A DNA stretch of 64,000 nucleotides from Alphaproteobacteria bacterium 46_93_T64 (GTDB lineage Bacteria; Pseudomonadota; Alphaproteobacteria; Sneathiellales; Sneathiellaceae): assembly GCA_002163135.1 (NCBI GenBank), contig MAAN01000017.1, forward strand, positions 1-64,000, read 5' to 3'. Positions within the stretch are counted from its first letter, which is position 1. Each line of letters opens with the position of its first letter. A program made the translations under genes and the position numbers. The notes under the pieces were generated by a model, which saw nothing but the letters and a program-made list of their open reading frames with translations, had not been told where the DNA came from and did no database searches. Of this stretch, positions 36,249-45,331 are shown in pieces.

Positions 36249-38633
36249 ATGAGCATTGCAGAGATTTTTGACACAATGGATTACGGCCCTGCCCCCGAAA
36301 GCAATAAAGAAGCGTTAAAATGGATCGCTGCCCACGACGGTAAATTCGATCTGTTTATTGATGGCAAATGGACGGCCGCCAAATCGAGTTCGCGTTTTGA
36401 TACGATCGATCCCGCGACTGGTAAAATTCTCGCCAGTATTTCGACCGCGAATAATGCAGACATAGATGCCGCGACGAAAGCTGCTAGAAAAGCACAAAAG
36501 GCTTGGGAAAAGCTGGGCGGATATGGACGTGCCCGTCACCTATATGCGCTTGCCCGTGCATTGCAACGGAACGCTCGATTACTCGCCGTTCTTGAAAGCC
36601 TCGACAACGGAAAGCCCATCCGTGAAACACGTGACATCGATATCCCTTTAGTTGCGCGTCATTTTTATCATCACGCTGGTTGGGCTCAACTTCAGGATAG
36701 TGAATTTCCGAATCACGAACCTATGGGGGTTATCGGACAGGTAGTTCCATGGAATTTCCCATTGCTTATGCTTGCATGGAAAATTGCTCCTGCCATTGCA
36801 GCTGGAAATACTGTCATACTTAAACCAGCGGAATTTACATCTCTTACGGCTCTGTGTTTTGCAGAAATCTGCAAGAATGCGGGCCTTCCAAACGGCGTCG
36901 TTAATATTGTGACCGGTGATGGCAGTACTGGCGAGCATATTGTTAATCACACTGACATCAATAAAATTGCGTTTACCGGGTCCACGGGCGTTGGTCGCCG
37001 TATTCGTCAAGCAACTGCCGGATCGGGTAAACATCTTACATTGGAACTCGGCGGTAAGTCCCCGTTCATTGTCTTTGAAGATGCGGACATCGACAGCGCT
37101 GTCGAAGGCGTTGTTGACGCTATTTGGTTTAATCAGGGGCAAGTTTGTTGCGCCGGATCGCGACTTTTGATCCAAGAAGGCATTCACGACAAGATGATTG
37201 CCAAACTACGCGCCCGTATGGAAAAACTACGCGTTGGAAACTCGCTCGACAAATGTATCGATATGGGCGCTATCGTGGCACCTGTCCAACTAAGCCGTAT
37301 CGAAGCGTTGGTGAAAAAGGGCTGTGAAGAAGGAGCCCAAATGTGGCAACCCAGTTGGGCAGTGCCAAAAGAAGGATGCTTCTATCCACCAACCCTGTTC
37401 ACGAATGTAGAGCCTGCAAGCACAATTGCACAGGAAGAGATTTTTGGACCTGTTCTTGTTGCCATGACATTCCGCACTCCGGGCGAAGCTGTTCAAATTG
37501 CTAATAACAGTCGTTACGGCCTTGCCGCTTCAATCTGGAGTGAGAATATCAATCTGGCATTGGATGTCGCTCCGAAAATCGATTGCGGCGTCGCGTGGAT
37601 TAACACCACAAATCAATTTGATGCAGCTTGTGGCTTTGGCGGTAACAAAGAGTCTGGATTTGGCCGTGAAGGCGGCCATGAAGGTATGCTGGAAGTTCTC
37701 CGCCCAAAATTCGAAGCTAAGCTACCTCACTATAAACCGGCCAAAGTGAAAACGGAAAGTGGCAAATCAGCTACCTCCCCTCTTGCATCAATTGACCGGA
37801 CACACAAATTATATGTGGGCGGCAAGCAAGTACGCCCTGATAGTGGACACAGCCTGCCGATATTGTCAGCCAAAGGTGATAAAATTGCCGAAATTGGGCA
37901 TGGCAATCGCAAAGACATTCGAAACGCGGTTGAGGCCGCTCGCAAAAATGCAGGGTGGACCAAAAACTCCGCCCACGGCCGCGCTCAGGTTCTATATTTC
38001 ATTGCTGAAAATCTGGATGCCCGAAAAGCAGAATTCACAACACGCTTAGTGGAGACAACGGGCGTTACTACGAAACAGGCAAACGATGAAGTTGAAGCTT
38101 CCGTTCGGCGTTTATTCTCCTATGGAGCCTGGGCAGACAAATATGAAAGTCGAGTTCATTCACCGCCAATGCGCGGTGTTACTCTCGCGATGAAGGAAGC
38201 TGTCGGAACCATTGGCATAGTTTGTCCGGATGAAAACCCACTCCTTTCGATGATATCATTGGCAGGACCTGCTCTTGCTATGGGAAACCGGATCGTTCTT
38301 GTGCCCTCTGAGCAACACCCGTTAAGCGCAACTGATTTTTATCAGATACTGGAAACCTCTGACGTAGCTGCAGGTGCCTTCAATATTGTCACGGGTATCC
38401 GGGATGAACTCGCAAAAACTTTGGCGGACCACGATGACGTCAGATCTGTGTGGTACTTTGGCCCTGAGGCGGGTAGTAAGCTCGTAGAAGAGGCCTCTGC
38501 CGGAAATATGAAGCGGACATGGACAAACCATGGACGTGCGCGGAACTGGTTTGATCTTGAGCAGGGTGAAGGTACCGAATATCTGCGCCATGCAACACAG
38601 ATCAAGAATATCTGGATCCCTTATGGTGAATAG
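36249..38633 (+). CDS. Two-domain aldehyde dehydrogenase (ALDH16-like)
   Basis: A 794-residue protein with two ALDH units. Domain 1 (about 30-490) is complete: NAD-binding GNTVILKPAEFTSL, FTGSTGVGRRI, catalytic Glu in LELGGKSP and Cys300/Cys301 in NQGQVCCAGS, plus EEIFGPVL. Domain 2 (about 515-790) matches the ALDH fold start (LYVGGKQVRPDSG, AVEAARKNAG, GTIGIVCPDENPLLS) but is shorter and lacks the catalytic Cys motif. This active-plus-inactive design is that of ALDH16. Placed between deoC and deoA, it probably oxidises acetaldehyde or a related aldehyde from deoxynucleosides. Confidence 0.9.
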   Translation: MSIAEIFDTMDYGPAPESNKEALKWIAAHDGKFDLFIDGKWTAAKSSSRFDTIDPATGKILASISTANNADIDAATKAARKAQKAWEKLGGYGRARHLYALARALQRNARLLAVLESLDNGKPIRETRDIDIPLVARHFYHHAGWAQLQDSEFPNHEPMGVIGQVVPWNFPLLMLAWKIAPAIAAGNTVILKPAEFTSLTALCFAEICKNAGLPNGVVNIVTGDGSTGEHIVNHTDINKIAFTGSTGVGRRIRQATAGSGKHLTLELGGKSPFIVFEDADIDSAVEGVVDAIWFNQGQVCCAGSRLLIQEGIHDKMIAKLRARMEKLRVGNSLDKCIDMGAIVAPVQLSRIEALVKKGCEEGAQMWQPSWAVPKEGCFYPPTLFTNVEPASTIAQEEIFGPVLVAMTFRTPGEAVQIANNSRYGLAASIWSENINLALDVAPKIDCGVAWINTTNQFDAACGFGGNKESGFGREGGHEGMLEVLRPKFEAKLPHYKPAKVKTESGKSATSPLASIDRTHKLYVGGKQVRPDSGHSLPILSAKGDKIAEIGHGNRKDIRNAVEAARKNAGWTKNSAHGRAQVLYFIAENLDARKAEFTTRLVETTGVTTKQANDEVEASVRRLFSYGAWADKYESRVHSPPMRGVTLAMKEAVGTIGIVCPDENPLLSMISLAGPALAMGNRIVLVPSEQHPLSATDFYQILETSDVAAGAFNIVTGIRDELAKTLADHDDVRSVWYFGPEAGSKLVEEASAGNMKRTWTNHGRARNWFDLEQGEGTEYLRHATQIKNIWIPYGE

Positions 38634-38642
38634 GTTTACGGC

Positions 38643-39980
38643 ATGACTGAAAATTTCTTCCCCCAAGAAATCATTCGAAAAAAACGAGATGGCCAACCCT
38701 TATCGGAAGCCGAAATTCAATTTATGGTCCGAGGCATTACGGATAACAGTATTTCTGAAGGCCAAATTGCGGCTTTTGCAATGGCTGTTTTCTTTCGTGA
38801 TATGCCAATGGACGAGCGTGTATGGCTAACTCAAGCGATGGTCAATTCTGGCGATGTCATGGATTGGTCCAAGGCCGACCTCAACCGTCCCGTTGTGGAT
38901 AAGCATTCAACCGGTGGTGTTGGGGATAAAGTTAGCCTGATGTTGGCCCCTATCGTGGCCGCATGCGGCGGTGCCGTCCCGATGATATCAGGGCGTGGCC
39001 TTGGCCATACTGGTGGAACTTTGGATAAACTGGACAGCGTTCCCGGTTACAACACAGCACCGGACCCTGAACTACTTACCAAGGTTGTTAAAAATATTGG
39101 TTGCGCCATCATCGGTCAAACATCCGATTTGGCCCCAGCAGACAAGCGGTTTTATGCAACACGTGATGTCACTGCAACAGTGGAAAGCATAGCCCTGATC
39201 ACAGCATCGATCCTGTCAAAAAAATTGGCCGCCGGCCTTGATGCGCTGATTATGGATGTAAAATTTGGATCAGGTGCTTTCAAGCAAAAATACGAAGATG
39301 CAGAAGAGCTTGCAAAGAGCATTGTTACAGTTGCCAACGGTGCCGGGATGCCGACCACTGCGATACTTACCGATATGAACCAAGTACTGGGTCATACCGC
39401 AGGCAACGCGATTGAGGTTCGGGAAACAATTGATTTTCTGATGGGGAAAAATACTGATCCGCGTCTACTGGAAGTTGTCACAGCCCTTTGTTCGGAAATG
39501 CTGGTAATTTCGGGAATTGCTGATGCGACAACAGCACCATTAGCGGTTCAAGGCGCTCTTAACAGCGGGTCAGCTGCAGAAAGGTTCGCGCAGATGATTG
39601 CGGCTTTGGGCGGCCCAAAGGATCTTATGAGTAATCCAGATGCTCACCTTCCATTGGCACCTATTTGCCGCGATGTCACCGCTCCAAGACGCGGCTACAT
39701 AGGTGAAATCGATACGCGAGCCATGGGTATGGCTGTTATGGACCTTGGCGGCGGCCGTCACAGGGCAAGTGATACAATTGATTATGGCGTCGGGCTTTCC
39801 AATATTATGGGAATAGGGGAAAAACTGGGCCCCCGCAATCCCATTGCAACCCTTTATGCCCGTACGGAAGATCAGGCTGACGCAGCAGAAGCGCGAATAC
39901 TATCTGCGGTCAGCATAACAGAAACAGTACCTGCTGCGGGACCCGTTATTGGAGCGAAAATTAAGTTGGAGGATCTATGA
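38643..39980 (+). CDS. deoA: Thymidine phosphorylase
   Basis: DeoA phosphorolyses thymidine and deoxyuridine to base and deoxyribose 1-phosphate. The 445-residue protein starts with [19 protein letters not shown], has the phosphate-binding [24 protein letters not shown] (core [13 protein letters not shown]), [20 protein letters not shown] and [13 protein letters not shown], and a C-terminal domain with [12 protein letters not shown]. The 445-residue length fits the E. coli-type enzyme. It overlaps deoB by 4 nt. Confidence 0.95.
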   Translation: MTENFFPQEIIRKKRDGQPLSEAEIQFMVRGITDNSISEGQIAAFAMAVFFRDMPMDERVWLTQAMVNSGDVMDWSKADLNRPVVDKHSTGGVGDKVSLMLAPIVAACGGAVPMISGRGLGHTGGTLDKLDSVPGYNTAPDPELLTKVVKNIGCAIIGQTSDLAPADKRFYATRDVTATVESIALITASILSKKLAAGLDALIMDVKFGSGAFKQKYEDAEELAKSIVTVANGAGMPTTAILTDMNQVLGHTAGNAIEVRETIDFLMGKNTDPRLLEVVTALCSEMLVISGIADATTAPLAVQGALNSGSAAERFAQMIAALGGPKDLMSNPDAHLPLAPICRDVTAPRRGYIGEIDTRAMGMAVMDLGGGRHRASDTIDYGVGLSNIMGIGEKLGPRNPIATLYARTEDQADAAEARILSAVSITETVPAAGPVIGAKIKLEDL

Positions 39981-41182
39981 GCCGCGCGATCCTAATCGTA
40001 TTAGACAGTTTTGGCCTTGGGGCTGCAAGGGATGCCGACCAATTCGGAGATATTGGCGCGGATACTTTTGGGCATATTATCGAAGCCGCTGCGAATGGTT
40101 CCGCGGATAACGAACAACGTAGCGGGAACCTAAAGCTCCCTAACCTTGAAAAACTGGGTTTGTTTGCAGCACATCATCAAAACATAAACAAAACCTCAAA
40201 AGATGGCCTCTATGGGGGTTTCTACGGCTTCGCTCAAGAACGAAGCAAAGGCAAGGACACACCTTCCGGGCATTGGGAAATGGCTGGCGTTCCAGTTTTG
40301 TTTGATTGGGGATATTTCCCAAAAACGGAACCTTGTTTTCCAACATCTTTGACTAATGCTTTGATTGAAAAGTGCGACTTACCAGGCGTTCTTGGAAATT
40401 GTCACGCTTCTGGAACCGAAATAATAGAACGTTTAGGGACAGAGCACATCAATACAGGAAAACCCATCCTGTACACCTCTGCCGACAGTGTCCTGCAGAT
40501 CGCAGCTCATGAAGAGAAATTTGGCCTCAAACGTCTCTACGATATTTGTGATATCGCTCGAGACCTTGTGGACGAGCTGGAAATAGGCCGGGTTATAGCG
40601 CGGCCATTCCTTGGATCAGAGGGATCCTATACCCGCACCCCAAACCGTAAGGATCTTGCCGTACCGCCGCCGGAACCTACCCTTCTGGATTATTTATCCA
40701 AAAACGGCCGAAAAGTATTTTCAATTGGAAAAATTGGAGATATTTTTGCACATCAAGGTACCGGTGAAATTGTTAAAGCGGTCGGGAACATGGCTCTTGT
40801 TGACGAAACACTAAATGCAATGCAAAGAGCGGAACACGGCAGCCTCATTTTTACAAATCTCGTAGATTTTGATCAGTCATACGGTCACCGACGCGATGTC
40901 GCCGGATATGCGCAGGCACTTGAAGAGTTCGATGCGCGGCTTCCTGAAATACAAGCGCAGATGCAAGAAAACGACCTTTTAATTATGACGGCTGATCACG
41001 GTTGCGATCCAACTTGGCCCGGAAGTGATCATACTCGTGAGGTTGTTCCTGTCATCGGGTTTAGCTCATCGTTGCAGGACAAAAATATTGGTGAGCGGGA
41101 GAGTTTTTCTGACATCGGACAAACCATAGCTCAACATCTCAATATCCCACCCTTGGCGCATGGCGTCTCTTTTCTGGAATAA
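39977..41182 (+). CDS. deoB: Phosphopentomutase
   Basis: DeoB moves phosphate between C1 and C5 of ribose and deoxyribose, linking the two phosphorylases to DeoC. The 401-residue alkaline-phosphatase-superfamily enzyme has the metal-binding N-terminus [35 protein letters not shown] with the phospho-acceptor Thr, the cap domain in the middle, and C-terminal metal ligands in [21 protein letters not shown]. It overlaps deoA by 4 nt and is followed by add after 2 bases. Confidence 0.95.
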   Translation: MSRAILIVLDSFGLGAARDADQFGDIGADTFGHIIEAAANGSADNEQRSGNLKLPNLEKLGLFAAHHQNINKTSKDGLYGGFYGFAQERSKGKDTPSGHWEMAGVPVLFDWGYFPKTEPCFPTSLTNALIEKCDLPGVLGNCHASGTEIIERLGTEHINTGKPILYTSADSVLQIAAHEEKFGLKRLYDICDIARDLVDELEIGRVIARPFLGSEGSYTRTPNRKDLAVPPPEPTLLDYLSKNGRKVFSIGKIGDIFAHQGTGEIVKAVGNMALVDETLNAMQRAEHGSLIFTNLVDFDQSYGHRRDVAGYAQALEEFDARLPEIQAQMQENDLLIMTADHGCDPTWPGSDHTREVVPVIGFSSSLQDKNIGERESFSDIGQTIAQHLNIPPLAHGVSFLE

Positions 41183-41184
41183 GC

Positions 41185-42150
41185 ATGATTAAAAAAGCCG
41201 AATTACATGTCCATCTTGAAGGGACTGCGACACCAGCTTTGGTCCGACAACTTGCTGCAAACAACGGTGCTGAGTTGGATCCTTCCACATTTGCCTCCGA
41301 CGGGGAGTTTCGCTGGAATGATTTTTGGGATTTTCTCAAATGTTACGATAAGGCGGCGGCGGCAATCCGTTCAAAAGATGACTATCGGCTAGTTACTTAT
41401 GATTACCTGAAACGCTGCGCTGCAGAAGGCGTGATCTATGTAGAGACTTTTTCCTCTCCAGACCACGCAGCAGAAGTGGGGATTAGTTACCAAGACCATC
41501 TCGACGGTATAGCTGCCGGTATAGATGATGCCCGTCGCGACTTCGGAATTGAAGGGCGTATCATTGTCACTTGTGTCCGCCATTTGGGACCTGAGAAAGC
41601 AATTGCCGTTGCCCAATCCGTGCTGGACGCGCCGCACCCATATGTTGTGGGATTTGGAATGGGTGGCGACGAAGCCCAATTCCATCCTAAAGATTTCGCC
41701 CCTGCCTTTAATCTTGTGCATAATGCAGGCCTTGCCACTACCAATCACGCCGGAGAATTTGGCGGACCGGAGAGTATTCGAGCAACGCTCGAGCATCTAC
41801 CTGTAAGTCGTATTGGACATGGCGTTAGGTCAATAGAAGATCTTGACCTTTTGGCAGAACTTGCCGCGAAACGCATACCATTGGAGCTTTGTCCCGGAAG
41901 CAACATCTCAACAGGTTTATACAGCGATTATGAAAGTCACCCATTTCACAGGCTGAAAGAAGCTGGCTGTCTCGTGACTATCAGCTCCGACGACCCACCA
42001 TTTTTCGCAACCTCTGTTGGGAAAGAATATGCAAATGTCGCGAATGCTTTTGGTTATGACGATGCAACAATGAGCCAAATTACGCGTGACACGATTGATG
42101 CGGCATTCTGCGATGATGAGTTGAAAGAGCGCTTAAAGTCAGAAATCTAA
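41185..42150 (+). CDS. add: Adenosine deaminase
   Basis: Add converts adenosine and deoxyadenosine to inosine compounds that the phosphorylase can cleave. The 321-residue TIM-barrel enzyme has the Zn ligands in ELHVHLEGTA, the catalytic Glu in NHAGEFGGP, His in RIGHGVRS and Asp in ISSDDPPFF. Adenine deaminases are related, but the SDDPPFFATSVGKEY form favours adenosine. It is the last gene of the operon, and its product completes the route adenosine to inosine to hypoxanthine. Confidence 0.92.
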   Translation: MIKKAELHVHLEGTATPALVRQLAANNGAELDPSTFASDGEFRWNDFWDFLKCYDKAAAAIRSKDDYRLVTYDYLKRCAAEGVIYVETFSSPDHAAEVGISYQDHLDGIAAGIDDARRDFGIEGRIIVTCVRHLGPEKAIAVAQSVLDAPHPYVVGFGMGGDEAQFHPKDFAPAFNLVHNAGLATTNHAGEFGGPESIRATLEHLPVSRIGHGVRSIEDLDLLAELAAKRIPLELCPGSNISTGLYSDYESHPFHRLKEAGCLVTISSDDPPFFATSVGKEYANVANAFGYDDATMSQITRDTIDAAFCDDELKERLKSEI

Positions 42151-42157
42151 ACCTTGA

Positions 42158-42739
42158 TTAACTTTTTGGTTTGATTTCAATTTTTGTTTTTGAAGCGTTA
42201 AATCGTTCTAGGACCTCTTTTGTGATGTCCATACCATCGTTGAAAAACAAAACGTTTGAACGGTCAAAGCCCAAATTCATACCTTTTTCAGAAGCAACTT
42301 TCGCTGATGTCTGAATAATGATAGTACGCAATTTAGCCCTTATTTTCTTTAAAACATTATTCAGTTTGTTATTTGACACCTGCATTTCACGCTGCAGGTT
42401 TCTTTGTTCCTGCTGTAAAGCACCCACTTTTTGCTGAAAAACTTCAGGAGCTAAAATCGCTTGTTGGCGCTTCAGCTCGTCTGCTTTGTCTTTCAATGCG
42501 GCGCGCTTAAGGCCAATTGCTTCACGAACAATTTTGACCTGAGCCTTCATCTCTCCTTCAGCTTCTTTCCAAGGACGGGAGGAAGAAAGTATAAGAGAAA
42601 CGTCAATGATAGCCGCTTTAGCAACTGGCAATTTTTCCTGTGCAGATGCGTTGTTCACTTCGAGGTAAATACTACTTCCAAATGCCAATACGCCTAAAAC
42701 AAGCGCTGAGTTGACTACCTTAGTCGATAATTTCCGCAC
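42158..42739 (-). CDS. OmpH/Skp-family periplasmic protein
   Basis: A 193-residue protein with a signal peptide or anchor (VVNSALVLGVLAFGSSIYL) followed by the Skp/OmpH fold: a beta strand AAIIDVSLILSSSRPWKEAE, long coiled-coil helices (about 65-135; KQQAILAPEVFQQKVGALQQEQRNLQREM) and a closing segment with SEKGMNLGFDRSNVLFFND. Skp-like proteins hold unfolded outer-membrane proteins in the periplasm. It is not near bamA, where skp usually sits, so it may be a paralogue. The start is GTG 42739, with GGAG 7 bases upstream. Confidence 0.78.
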   Translation of the reverse strand: MRKLSTKVVNSALVLGVLAFGSSIYLEVNNASAQEKLPVAKAAIIDVSLILSSSRPWKEAEGEMKAQVKIVREAIGLKRAALKDKADELKRQQAILAPEVFQQKVGALQQEQRNLQREMQVSNNKLNNVLKKIRAKLRTIIIQTSAKVASEKGMNLGFDRSNVLFFNDGMDITKEVLERFNASKTKIEIKPKS

Positions 42740-42854
42740 ACAAAAACTCCAGATAAATTCAAGCGAGCATTAAATGTCTCGCATCACGTACTGCACAGTA
42801 TCAAATGCACGGGTGATACTGCAACTGATACAAATTGTTTTTTTGAAGGCAGCT

Positions 42855-43421
42855 CTATTTCTCAGCCGCCTTCCACTCCATTATATAGTTTGACGGATCA
42901 AACTCAGGCATAGGCGGGACTGATATTGGAGTACCAATATACAAAAATCCAACAATCTCATCGCTACCGACCGCCCCTAATCGCGCACGCACATGGGCGT
43001 CAAAACACGGCGCTCCAGTTCGCCATATTCCCCCAAACCCCAACGCATGAACAGCCAGCATAATGTTTTGAGCGGCTGCCCCAGCAGAAAGGATTTGTTC
43101 AATGGAAGGGACCTTAGGGTGTTCAGATACCTTCGCGATCACCGCAATAACCAAAGGAGCACGAAGTGGTTTCTTCTTTTCTTTCTCGAGAGCAGCTGCT
43201 GTAGCTGAAGCATCTTTTCGAGTAAGCGCTTCACAAAAAATCTCTCCAAGTTCTTCACGCATTTTGTCTTGAAAAACCACAAACCGCCAGGGTCGCAAAC
43301 AAGCATGATCTGGGGCACGCATAGCGGCTTGCATTATGGATTTCAGATCTGATTTTGACGGACCTGGCTCACTCAACTTAGCTATTGATTTTCGTGTCAG
43401 CAGTGCTTCAAGAGCATCCAT
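42855..43421 (-). CDS. Nitroreductase-family flavoprotein (YdjA-like)
   Basis: A 188-residue FMN-dependent nitroreductase of the small YdjA subfamily. The FMN-contact N-terminus LLTRKSIAKLSEPGP, APDHACLRPWRFVVFQ, and GAAAQNIMLAVHALGFGGIWRTG are all recognisable, and VGFLYIGTPISVPP ends the core. Such enzymes reduce nitro or quinone compounds with NAD(P)H; physiological substrates are mostly unknown. It stands alone between the skp-like gene and the divergent UspA gene. Confidence 0.88.
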   Translation of the reverse strand: MDALEALLTRKSIAKLSEPGPSKSDLKSIMQAAMRAPDHACLRPWRFVVFQDKMREELGEIFCEALTRKDASATAAALEKEKKKPLRAPLVIAVIAKVSEHPKVPSIEQILSAGAAAQNIMLAVHALGFGGIWRTGAPCFDAHVRARLGAVGSDEIVGFLYIGTPISVPPMPEFDPSNYIMEWKAAEK

Positions 43422-43608
43422 TTAATAACAACCTTCCAAATAGTGTCAGCGAATTTTCCCCACAATAACTGACGCTTATACAGCTACCAACCCCATTATT
43501 TCCATCAAAACAAAAAAAATGACACGTATTTGCTTGAGATCAATTCTATTTCGATAAAAACGCACTAATTTAATATTCATAAGCAATGCACTGAAGCGAG
43601 GCAATGAT

Positions 43609-44433
43609 ATGTCCATAAAAACACTTCTACTACACCTTACAAATGATAAAAATCTCGACAGCCGGATTGAACTAGCGTTGCGATTAGCGGTTGAAAACGA
43701 AGCTCACATCAAAGGTGTATACACAATTACTCCTGCAGCCCCACCAACGTCCTTCATGGGTTACATACCACCCGAATTTGTTGAGCGGACGCGAGCAATT
43801 GAGAGTGAGAATGCAGAAGTTACCTCAACAAAGTTGAAATTAGCAGCGAAGGAGGCTGGTATCTCTTGCGCCGTTATGAAGGAAGAAGGTTACGCGTTGG
43901 ATATTATCAACGCACATGCACTTGCAGCAGATCTTGTTGTTATTGGGCAAGTAGATCCGGATGATGACAAATCAGCACAATATCGATATTTAGCGGATGA
44001 AGTTGTCATAAGCTCTGCTCAACCCGTTCTTGCTGTGCCCTACGCGGGCAATCACTTAGGTTTTGGAAAGCATATCCTAGTAGGTTGGAACAACACGCGA
44101 GAAGCCTCAATCGCCCTTCATAACGCAATGGTGTTCTTGAAAAAGGCAGAGAAAATAACTTTACTGAGCATCAACCCCAGTACCGATCAAAGCGCAGAGA
44201 ATGCGGCAGTACTAGCGCACTTGGAGCGGCATAGCGTACAAGCTGAAATGAAAGTCGGTCACTGGAAGGATGTCAGTGTTGGTAATGCACTCCTCGATTC
44301 ACTTGTAGACTTAAACGCGGATATGCTTGTCATGGGCGCCTATGGTCATAGCCGTATTCGTGAAATGATCTTGGGTGGAGCCACTCAGGAAATCCTTGAA
44401 CAGATGACAGCTCCGATCCTGTTCTCCCATTAG
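43609..44433 (+). CDS. Universal stress protein with two UspA domains
   Basis: A 274-residue tandem Usp protein. Domain 1 (about 1-140) has a less regular nucleotide motif (DLVVIGQVDPDDD); domain 2 (about 150-274) has the ATP-binding pattern VMGAYGHSRIREMILGGATQ, close to G-2x-G-9x-G. Usp proteins help cells survive starvation and respiratory stress. Convergent with the pseudouridine synthase gene, with a shared terminator structure at their 3' ends. Confidence 0.88.
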   Translation: MSIKTLLLHLTNDKNLDSRIELALRLAVENEAHIKGVYTITPAAPPTSFMGYIPPEFVERTRAIESENAEVTSTKLKLAAKEAGISCAVMKEEGYALDIINAHALAADLVVIGQVDPDDDKSAQYRYLADEVVISSAQPVLAVPYAGNHLGFGKHILVGWNNTREASIALHNAMVFLKKAEKITLLSINPSTDQSAENAAVLAHLERHSVQAEMKVGHWKDVSVGNALLDSLVDLNADMLVMGAYGHSRIREMILGGATQEILEQMTAPILFSH

Positions 44434-44453
44434 AAAAAGAAAATTCTTTTGTA

Positions 44454-44514
44454 AAAAAGGGGATATTCTACACACTCCACGCCATCCATCACCGTGGTAG
44501 AACATCCCCTTTTT
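44454..44514. terminator. Long imperfect inverted repeat, bidirectional terminator
   Basis: AAAAAGGGGATATTCTAC (44454-44471) and GTAGAACATCCCCTTTTT (44497-44514) pair over 18 positions with one mismatch, around a 25-nt loop. The right arm lies inside the end of the minus-strand pseudouridine synthase gene. T-runs occur on both outer sides, so it can end both convergent transcripts. Confidence 0.75.
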
Positions 44515-45055
44515 GCACTTCTCTCCACTCACCCAAGAGTAAGTCTCCGAGCTGTAAGTCACCAATGCCAATGCGGATTAAGCGTAACGTCGGATAACCG
44601 ATTGCTGCCGTCATTCGGCGCACCTGACGATTTTTTCCTTCTGTTAGCGTTATTTCAAGCCAATTTGTAGGTATTGCCTGGCGACTGCGGATTGGTGGAT
44701 TTCGCGGTGAAAATTGCGGTTGCGGCTCCAGAAGGCAGACCTTACAGGGCCGTGTTTTATACCCTCGGATGACAACCCCTTCAGACAAAATTTTCAATTC
44801 TTCAGGTGTCGGACTGCCTTCGACTTGCACCCAATATGTTCTGGGGTGTGCAAATTCGGGGTCGAGCAATCTTTTAATGAATTTTCCGTCATTGCTCAGC
44901 AGCAATAGACCTTCGCTGTCTCGGTCGAGACGCCCAGCAGCATATACTTCTTTTGGCAGTGAAAATTCAGAGAGAGCAGGATGTCCCCCTTCACTTGTAA
45001 ACTGGCTAAGGACCCCAAATGGCTTATTAAAGGCAATATATTTGTGATTATTCAA
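44489..45055 (-). CDS. rluE: 23S rRNA-type pseudouridine synthase (RsuA/RluE family)
   Basis: A 188-residue synthase of the short RsuA/RluB/E/F family without an S4 domain. The catalytic Asp is in AAGRLDRDSEGLLLLSNDG, and FNKPFGVLSQF, HPRTYWVQVEG and EGKNRQVRRMTAAIGYPTLRLIR are the other family blocks. By length and lack of S4 it resembles RluE, which modifies U2457 of 23S rRNA; the exact site is inferred. Start is TTG 45055, preceded by TTGGAAG; an in-frame stop just upstream rules out a longer form. Confidence 0.9.
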   Translation of the reverse strand: MNNHKYIAFNKPFGVLSQFTSEGGHPALSEFSLPKEVYAAGRLDRDSEGLLLLSNDGKFIKRLLDPEFAHPRTYWVQVEGSPTPEELKILSEGVVIRGYKTRPCKVCLLEPQPQFSPRNPPIRSRQAIPTNWLEITLTEGKNRQVRRMTAAIGYPTLRLIRIGIGDLQLGDLLLGEWREVQKGDVLPR

Positions 45056-45331
45056 GAATTATACTTCCAAGTTACGAGCATTATGGTGAATAGGACACAT
45101 TGTGTGCTTTTCTGCTTTGGGCTAAAAGAAAAGAAACGAATTTATTACTTTTGTTCCGTTACTTTAGCAGGCAATGTTGATATTAGTAATGGAGTTTGTC
45201 TCGTGACCTTTCAAGTAAAAAGTAATCGGGTTAGGATTTCCGCAACTTGAGGTGTTGGTTAGCAATTTAATCTTTCCACCGCATCAATTAGTTAATCTGA
45301 AGTACGGTATAAAGTTTACCCTTAGAAAGTA

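Noticed and set aside
37780-38633. Treating the second half of the aldehyde dehydrogenase as a frameshifted pseudogene
   Set aside because: The 794-codon frame is continuous and the active plus inactive two-domain design is known from ALDH16.
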